Shown: piece after piece, positions 58,872-64,000 of the stretch | Layout of the letters: every line of letters starts with the position of its first letter | Numbering within the stretch: position 1 is the first letter of the stretch | Assembly (NCBI RefSeq): GCF_000378165.1 | Contig: NZ_KB899341.1 | Location: 22,273-86,272 of the forward strand | Direction of reading: 5' to 3' | Length of the DNA stretch: 64,000 nucleotides | Source of the DNA: Saccharibacter floricola DSM 15669 | GTDB lineage: Bacteria; Pseudomonadota; Alphaproteobacteria; Acetobacterales; Acetobacteraceae | Program-made: the position numbers and the translations under genes | Notes under the pieces: generated by a model | Databases searched by the model: none | Told to the model about the DNA's origin: nothing | Seen by the model: only the letters and a program-made list of their open reading frames with translations

Positions 58872-61003
58872 GCAACGCAACGCTTCCCCCCTTAATGCCC
58901 CCTCGTGCGCCATTGGCGATGCCAGTACAAGATATTCACCGTGCCCCCAACCGGCATGGGCGGGGCTTTTGGCGCCTTGCCACCACGCCTGCAAACCTTT
59001 GGGCACGACGCGTCTTCGTCTTTGGCGGGGCATTATTGCTCACCGCCTATAGTGTCGAGAAAATCAACAAAGTATTTAACTCCCTTGGCCTTTCGACCTT
59101 GGGGGTCATTATGTTGATCCTCTTCACGATTCTAAGCTTTTGGATCTCACTTTCCTTTGTCTCCTCCCTCGGTGGATTCGTTTCTCTGCTACGAGGTGGG
59201 GGCTTAGGATTAGGCATTAAGCGTTCTGGCCCGCTGCCCACTCTTCATGACCGCACGGCCTTACTTTTACCCACCTACAACGAACCCCCTGAGCGTCTCA
59301 TGGCCAATCTCCGCGCCATGCTGCACAGCCTGCATGAAACCGGACAGGCCGATGCTTTTGACGTCTTTATTCTTTCTGACACAACCAACCCTGATATTTG
59401 GGTGCAAGAAGAACAAGCCTTCCTCACACTGAGCAAGAACCCTCTGGCAAAAGGGCGCGTCTTTTACCGCCGCCGCGCGCATAATATTGACCGGAAAGCA
59501 GGAAATCTCGGTGAATGGGTGCGCGATTATGGGGCAGCTTACCCGCATATGCTCACCTTGGACGCAGATAGTCTCATGGATGGCGGGGTGATGGTGCGTA
59601 TGGCCGCCGCTATGGAACAGCACCCCCATGTTGGGCTGATCCAAAGCCTCCCTGCTATTGTAGATGGACACACGCTCTTTGCGCGAATGCAGCAATTTGC
59701 GGGCCGCATTTACGGGCCTCTTATTGCTCACGGAATCGCGTGGTGGCATGGCTCAGAAGGGAATTATTGGGGCCATAATGCCATCATCCGCACGCAAGCC
59801 TTTGCCGAGCAAGCGGGCCTTCCGCACCTTCCCGGTAAGCCGCCCTTTGGGGGCCATATCCTCAGTCATGATTTTATCGAAGCTGCTTTAATGCGTCGTG
59901 GTGGTTGGGCGATCCATATGGTCCCTGGCCTTCATGGCTCCTATGAAGAAAGCCCACCATCATTAACGGACATCGCCATTCGCGATCGCCGTTGGTGCCA
60001 GGGGAACCTACAGCATGCGCGCCTTCTGGGCACAAAAGGGCTCCATTGGATCAGCCGTTCTCATATGCTGGTCGGCATGGGCGCCTATGTCATGTCGCCC
60101 TTATGGTTGCTCTTTCTCCTCTGCGGGATTTTGATTTCCCTGCAAGCACATTTTTATCATCCTGAATATTTCGGCACCCAACGCACACTCTACCCGCATT
60201 GGCCACATGTGGATCCTATTCAGGCCAGAACCGTCTTCTTTGGCACCATGTTCATCTTGTTGGCCCCAAAACTTCTTGCCTTTATCGCGAGCTGCGCTTC
60301 TCCAACCGAGCGACGTGAATGCGGAGGGGTTTTGGCTTTAGGGTGCTCTGTGCTTTTAGAAACCATCTTGGGAGCGCTCATTGCTCCTATTGCGATGCTC
60401 ATCCAAACCTCAGCTATCCTTTCGATTCTTTTAGGGCGGGACTCCGGCTGGAGCGCTCAAAACCGCCTTGATGGCCGCGTTCCCCTTGCTGAAATTTCTA
60501 GACGCTACGGCATTTACACCATCTTAGGCGTTCTTCTTAGTGCCGCGGCATGGTCTGTCTCCACAGCGCTCTTTTTATGGATGATCCCGGTGTTAATCGG
60601 CCTTGTGCTCGCGATCCCGCTCGTCGCCCTCACAAGCAGTCGTTCTTTTGGGGAATCGGCACGTCATACCGGGTTGCTCCTCATTCCTGAAGAAAGTGCA
60701 CCGCCACCCATTTTAAGCTACGCACATGACGAACAGTCGCGCATTCCAACGCCACAAAAAGTGACGGATGCCTTCCATTTGCTCCGTAGCTCCACTGAGC
60801 TCAGCGCCTTGCACCGCGCTGCTTTGCCCCCCTCACGCAAAGCAGGAGACCCCATCAATATTCCACAACTCACTGGACTCATTAAACTGCGAGAAAGCTC
60901 TTCCCTTGAAGCCGCTTTAGCGCGCTTAAATCCTAAGGAAAAGGCCGCTCTTCTTACCTGCAATGAAGGACTTTCGCGCCTCTTACGCTTGCCTGAAACA
61001 TAA
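58868..61003 (+). CDS. opgH: Glucan biosynthesis glucosyltransferase OpgH (MdoH)
   Basis: Inner-membrane GT2 enzyme that polymerises UDP-glucose into the periplasmic glucan backbone. It has about 711 residues, N-terminal helices (FVFGGALLLTAYS), then the cytosolic GT2 domain: LLLPTYNEPPERLMANL, FILSDTTNPD, the DxD in MLTLDADSLMDGG and the acceptor motif RDRRWCQGNLQH (Q-x-x-R-W type). Further helices lie at about 380-620, followed by a soluble C-terminal tail with basic and helical segments. The ATG at 58868 overlaps the opgG stop; the ORF itself opens upstream with a TTG. It may also bind acyl carrier protein, as in enterobacteria. Confidence 0.95.
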   Translation: MSNATLPPLMPPRAPLAMPVQDIHRAPNRHGRGFWRLATTPANLWARRVFVFGGALLLTAYSVEKINKVFNSLGLSTLGVIMLILFTILSFWISLSFVSSLGGFVSLLRGGGLGLGIKRSGPLPTLHDRTALLLPTYNEPPERLMANLRAMLHSLHETGQADAFDVFILSDTTNPDIWVQEEQAFLTLSKNPLAKGRVFYRRRAHNIDRKAGNLGEWVRDYGAAYPHMLTLDADSLMDGGVMVRMAAAMEQHPHVGLIQSLPAIVDGHTLFARMQQFAGRIYGPLIAHGIAWWHGSEGNYWGHNAIIRTQAFAEQAGLPHLPGKPPFGGHILSHDFIEAALMRRGGWAIHMVPGLHGSYEESPPSLTDIAIRDRRWCQGNLQHARLLGTKGLHWISRSHMLVGMGAYVMSPLWLLFLLCGILISLQAHFYHPEYFGTQRTLYPHWPHVDPIQARTVFFGTMFILLAPKLLAFIASCASPTERRECGGVLALGCSVLLETILGALIAPIAMLIQTSAILSILLGRDSGWSAQNRLDGRVPLAEISRRYGIYTILGVLLSAAAWSVSTALFLWMIPVLIGLVLAIPLVALTSSRSFGESARHTGLLLIPEESAPPPILSYAHDEQSRIPTPQKVTDAFHLLRSSTELSALHRAALPPSRKAGDPINIPQLTGLIKLRESSSLEAALARLNPKEKAALLTCNEGLSRLLRLPET

Positions 61004-61079
61004 AGAACCCAGCCGTGCCTTGAAAAGCCATACGCCTTTTCCCACCTCCTTATAGATAGGGAGCAGAAGAAACCTCATT

Positions 61080-61105
61080 CATAGTTCCATATTTATAGAA
61101 CTATG
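61080..61105 (+). promoter_or_regulatory. Inverted repeat upstream of the alcohol dehydrogenase
   Basis: CATAGTTC and GAACTATG are perfect 8-base arms around a 10-base AT-rich spacer, 43 bases before the ATG. A partial third copy, CTAGTTCCCC, lies just downstream. The arrangement fits a dimeric regulator such as HxlR or MarR, types that often control detoxifying dehydrogenases (inference only). Confidence 0.45.
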
Positions 61106-61148
61106 ATAGCCTAGTTCCCCATAGACAACCAATAATGAGGGTTCATTC

Positions 61149-62198
61149 ATGACAACCACAGCATATGCAGCGACCTCTCGCGGAGCCCCTCTCCAGCCTT
61201 TCACGTTTGAACATCGTGCATTGCGCAACAATGACGTCGCCATGGAAGTGCTTTATTGCGGTGTCTGTCATAGCGACATTCATATGGTAAATAATGACTG
61301 GGGAAACTCTTCTTACCCAATTGTTCCTGGTCATGAAATCATTGGTCGTGTCACCGCTGTTGGGCCCGACGTTAAGAAATATGCCGTTGGCGACACCGTC
61401 GCGGTCGGCTGTATGGTCGATTCCTGTCAGGAATGTGATCCCTGCAAACAAGATGATGAGCAATATTGCCGCGAAGGTTTTACACCAACCTATAGCGGGG
61501 TTGACCGAGTTGATGGCCAACTCACTCACGGGGGCTATGCTAAACAGGTCATCGCCCGTGAAGAGTTCGTTCTACGCGTTCCCAAAGGGCTAGACCTTTC
61601 ACGCGCAGCACCGCTGCTCTGCGCTGGCATTACCACCTACTCTCCTTTGCGTCACTGGAATGTAGGCCCAGGCAAACGCGTCGGCGTTATCGGGCTTGGT
61701 GGGCTTGGCCATATGGCCGTTAAGCTTGCCGTCGGTATGGGCGCTGAAGTGACGGTTATCAGCCGCTCTGAAAACAAAAAAGCCGATGCATTAGCTCTTG
61801 GTGCTCATAAGGTTCTTATTTCCACCGATGAAAAAGCGATGGAACAAGCGGCTAATAGCTTCGACGTCATTATCGACACCGTTCCATCACAACATGACCT
61901 TGGCCCCTACACACCACTGCTTGATCTAAATGGTGCTTTGGTTCTGGTCGGGCAGATTGGTTCCCTTGGTGATGTCTCCAGCGTTCCGCTTGTTATGGGA
62001 CGACGTCAGGTTGCTGGCTCGCTCATTGGTGGGATTGCTGAAACACAAGAACTTCTAGACCTTTGTGGTGAGAAGAACATTCTGCCAGACTGCGAAATTA
62101 TCTCTATCAACGACATTAACGACGCGTATAAGCGCCTCGAGCGCGGTGATGTCCACTACCGTTTTGTCATTGATATGGCTTCTCTCCCAGCAGAATAA
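61149..62198 (+). CDS. Zinc-dependent NAD(P)H alcohol/aldehyde reductase (YahK/CAD-like)
   Basis: A 349-residue medium-chain dehydrogenase. The catalytic zinc ligands are C40 (YCGVCHSDIH) and H62 (PGHEIIG). The structural zinc lobe is C93, C96, C99 and C107. The cofactor loop is GLGGLG at 182-187 with SRSENKK after it, typical of NADPH-preferring cinnamyl-type enzymes such as YahK, which reduce a broad range of aldehydes. It is monocistronic: it ends at an intrinsic terminator and follows an inverted repeat that may be its operator. In an acetic acid bacterium, detoxification of aldehydes is the natural role; the preferred substrate is unknown. Confidence 0.92.
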   Translation: MTTTAYAATSRGAPLQPFTFEHRALRNNDVAMEVLYCGVCHSDIHMVNNDWGNSSYPIVPGHEIIGRVTAVGPDVKKYAVGDTVAVGCMVDSCQECDPCKQDDEQYCREGFTPTYSGVDRVDGQLTHGGYAKQVIAREEFVLRVPKGLDLSRAAPLLCAGITTYSPLRHWNVGPGKRVGVIGLGGLGHMAVKLAVGMGAEVTVISRSENKKADALALGAHKVLISTDEKAMEQAANSFDVIIDTVPSQHDLGPYTPLLDLNGALVLVGQIGSLGDVSSVPLVMGRRQVAGSLIGGIAETQELLDLCGEKNILPDCEIISINDINDAYKRLERGDVHYRFVIDMASLPAE

Positions 62199-62210
62199 CT
62201 GAGGATTTAT

Positions 62211-62255
62211 GAAGGTATTCCTCGCGGAAGTCCTCCGTAGAATACCTTCTTTTTT
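62211..62255 (+). terminator. Intrinsic terminator or attenuator just before ohr
   Basis: GAAGGTATTC (62211-62220) pairs with GAATACCTTC (62240-62249), with an inner CGGA/TCCG pair, followed by TTTTTT. It closes the dehydrogenase gene, but the T-run ends only about 15 bases before the ohr ATG, leaving room only for its GAAAGG Shine-Dalgarno. Confidence 0.8.
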
Positions 62256-62269
62256 GAAAGGTTTTTACC

Positions 62270-62698
62270 ATGTCTGTAAATGTATTATACCGTACAACAG
62301 CCCGTGCCACAGGTGGACGTGATGGCCATGCTGAAACGCTGGATGGTCAGTTTAAAGTTGACCTTGGCACCCCAAAAGAACTTGGTGGGAATGGTCAGGG
62401 CAACAATCCTGAGCAACTTTTTGCTGCAGGCTATTCTGCCTGTTTCTTAGGGGCTATGAAGTTTGCCGCCTCTCAAGACAAAACCATTACCCTTCCTGAT
62501 GAAACTCATGTCACAGCAACTGTTGGCATTGGCGCACGCACAGACGGCGGTTTCGGCATCACAGTCGACCTCGAGGTTTCCCTGCCAGGAATGGATCGCT
62601 CTGTAGCCGAAGAACTTGTGAAGAAGACAGAGCATATCTGCCCTTATGCTCATGCGACAAAAGGTAATATCGCAACAACGATTAAGATTGAAAACTAA
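62270..62698 (+). CDS. ohr: Organic hydroperoxide resistance protein Ohr
   Basis: Ohr is a thiol peroxidase that reduces organic hydroperoxides with lipoylated partners. The 142-residue dimer-forming protein carries the reactive cysteine C58 (GYSACFLGAM) and resolving cysteine C124 (HICPYAHAT), with LGGNGQGNNPEQLFAAG before them. The E/R active-site residues are consistent with the family. Length is normal. OhrR, its usual thiol-sensing repressor, is absent nearby. It sits between two terminators. Any promoter must lie upstream of the first hairpin, which makes its leader unusual. Confidence 0.96.
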   Translation: MSVNVLYRTTARATGGRDGHAETLDGQFKVDLGTPKELGGNGQGNNPEQLFAAGYSACFLGAMKFAASQDKTITLPDETHVTATVGIGARTDGGFGITVDLEVSLPGMDRSVAEELVKKTEHICPYAHATKGNIATTIKIEN

Positions 62699-62721
62699 TT
62701 TCTCTATACTTTCTTCTGAGG

Positions 62722-62750
62722 AAGCCGGCCTATTGAGGTCGGCTTTTTTT
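62722..62750 (+). terminator. Intrinsic terminator after ohr
   Basis: AAGCCGGCC (62722-62730) pairs with GGTCGGCTT (62737-62745), including one G-T pair, with a 6-base loop and T7. It lies 23 bases after the ohr stop. Confidence 0.85.
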
Positions 62751-62873
62751 ATGGAATTTTATTCTCATATAAGAACCAAAAAAGAAACTCTTTCGTTCTG
62801 TTTTGTTACGATACTTTTATACACTCTCCCTTTATAAGAAAAGCCTTACAACAACTATGACGAGACTCACTTT

Positions 62874-63287
62874 ATGCAAAATTCTGCTCAACGAGACGGG
62901 CTATTATTAATTTCCCGTATCCTTCTGTCTTCTCTTTTTCTCATCATGGGATGGATAAAGCTCACTGGTTTTGATGTTACAGTCGGCTATATGCACAGCC
63001 TCCACACACCACTACCTACTTTAGCAGCCGTCATTGCCATTATCGTAGAACTTGGTGGTGGACTAGCCATTCTATTGGGAATTTTTGTTACACCTATTGC
63101 CCTACTTTTAGCCGTATATACAATCATTACAGCTCTTATTGGCCATCAATTTTGGACCATGAGCGGCATGATGCGCTACGATATGCTTATCCATTTCTAC
63201 AAAAATTTCAGCCTGGCAGGTGGGCTTATTGCTCTTTCTTTAGCTGGATCAGGTCGTTACGCTCTTCTCAAGAAGAAAGCTTCTTAA
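62874..63287 (+). CDS. DoxX family membrane protein
   Basis: A 137-residue inner-membrane protein with four helices and the DoxX pattern: LLISRILLSSLFLIMGWIKL, then a soluble turn GYMHSLHTPLPTLAAVIAII with VELGGGLAILLG, and ALIGHQFWTM near residue 92. The DoxX family takes in subunits of quinone oxidoreductases and many redox-stress proteins of unknown role. It stands alone between terminators after an unusually AT-rich 120-base stretch. Neighbouring ohr and dehydrogenase suggest a stress context. The start is the ATG at 62874. Confidence 0.88.
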   Translation: MQNSAQRDGLLLISRILLSSLFLIMGWIKLTGFDVTVGYMHSLHTPLPTLAAVIAIIVELGGGLAILLGIFVTPIALLLAVYTIITALIGHQFWTMSGMMRYDMLIHFYKNFSLAGGLIALSLAGSGRYALLKKKAS

Positions 63288-63325
63288 GTTCTAGAAGCTA
63301 TTATAATAGCAATAAAATTCATCGA

Positions 63326-63370
63326 AAAGGCTGTAGCATCTCTCTGAACAGATGTTACAGCCTTTCCTTT
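63326..63370 (+). terminator. Terminator after the DoxX gene
   Basis: AAAGGCTGTAGCATCT (63326-63341) pairs with 63350-63365 over 16 positions with one G-T pair and an 8-base loop, followed by CCTTTAT. The stem is strong and the T-tract short. Confidence 0.6.
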
Positions 63371-63910
63371 ATCACCCGGTTACATAGAGTAGAAATTAAG
63401 GGAACAACCTACCAAGAAACAATCGAATGATGACTTTATCGTAACACACATACCCAAATCAGAATTTCACTTCTTAAGCCGAGGAAAAACTGACTGTATC
63501 ATGCTCATAATGAAGAGTTAGAGTGCTTGTTCTCTTGTTTAAGACCCAACCAAGATCCTAAACTGCAGGAACATATTGAGCATCCTTTCTGTCATTATAA
63601 GAGCATATACGAACGCATCAAATCAATCATCTCCCCATATGACATGAAGCATCTTGCTACTTCATGGAGAAGTGCGTCTATAGCCGGCTAGAGACAGCCC
63701 TGCTCTTCACCAAGCGAGGCTTTTTCTTTCTTTAGGTGCAGTTGTGCAACGCATATTGCCGATCTTTGCCTAAACGTTCCTGGTGTTCGTGTGAGCTACG
63801 GACACGGAGATAGAGACGATTGGGCTGTCGGCTCACGTCAGGAGTATTGCGCTGCAGAGAGACGCAGCTAGTCTCTGAAGTGATTAGAGAGATGTAATTT
63901 TATGGGGTAT
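63366..63910. other. Gene-free stretch between doxX and the initiator tRNA
   Basis: No convincing gene was found in these 545 bases. A plus-strand frame of about 60 codons from 63500 to 63692, with no good start codon, reads sensibly (LQEHIEHPFC, KSIYERIKSIISPYDM) but matches no family I know. An imperfect AGCC/GGCT hairpin with TTTTTCTTTCTTT lies at 63695-63735 and looks like a plus-strand terminator without a gene in front. A small RNA or decayed gene is possible. Confidence 0.3.
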
Positions 63911-63987
<77 letters not shown>

Positions 63988-64000
63988 TTAGTGGGTGGTA

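Noticed and set aside
63500..63692. About 60-codon open stretch downstream of doxX
   Set aside because: No ATG or GTG with a ribosome site and no recognised family. Reported only as part of the gene-free stretch.

Overview
The window is a chromosomal segment of an alphaproteobacterium. Several features point to the acetic acid bacteria (Acetobacteraceae): a proteobacterial initiator tRNA with the A29:U41 variant, acetic-acid-bacterium style envelope genes (an IalB-like protein, a protein resembling DUF5384, an OpgG/OpgH pair), a compact bioAF-(bioH-like)-CD operon and moderate GC content. I cannot fix the genus. There is no phage, no intact insertion sequence, no CRISPR array and no rRNA. Coding density is high and many genes overlap by 1-10 bases.

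Layout. 1-6.8 kb (minus): the 5' half of putA, then a sulfur-transfer run of two cysteine desulfurases (with a degenerate fragment between them that looks like the tail of a third), a 2Fe-2S ferredoxin, mnmA and a GST. 7.1-9.0 kb (plus): an alpha/beta hydrolase and tyrS. 9.2-12.6 kb (minus): rpe, a heparinase II/III-like protein and a GT4 glycosyltransferase. 12.8-17.0 kb (plus): a TPP riboswitch with a terminator-type expression platform, followed by a TonB-dependent receptor, an APH-fold small-molecule kinase and a PnuC/PnuT permease. Together these look like a vitamin B1 uptake and trapping operon. 17.1-24.1 kb: a tripartite RND efflux operon (minus) with a divergent TetR regulator and a palindromic operator between them. 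24.3-29.2 kb: an AnsP-like amino-acid permease (plus), then pstC-pstA-pstB-phoU (minus) without a visible pstS.

29.4-44.0 kb is the most unusual part. A minus-strand run encodes a type 1 secretion ABC transporter, its membrane-fusion partner, a Sel1-repeat protein, a roughly 980-residue two-domain glycosyltransferase, a leaderless protein with three ChW-like (clostridial hydrophobic W) repeats, a GT4 enzyme and an acidic protein of unknown function. A plus-strand tandem GT2 enzyme lies just outside, next to dps. It carries two copies of an N-terminal module that also occurs once in the 980-residue enzyme. I read this as a candidate secretion-plus-glycosylation system; its secreted substrate is not identified, and the ChW-like protein is one candidate.

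44.2-52.5 kb: selO (plus), a YnfA-family protein, an EamA exporter, an IalB-like protein, a 1218-residue classical autotransporter, a DUF5384-like protein and a glycine-zipper lipoprotein (minus). 52.7-57.2 kb (plus): a translationally coupled biotin operon preceded by a perfect 8-7-8 inverted repeat. 57.3-61.0 kb: opgG-opgH for osmoregulated periplasmic glucans. 61.1-63.3 kb: a zinc alcohol dehydrogenase, ohr and a DoxX protein, separated by intrinsic terminators; one of these terminators ends only about 15 bases before the ohr start codon. The window ends with an initiator tRNA-Met on the minus strand.
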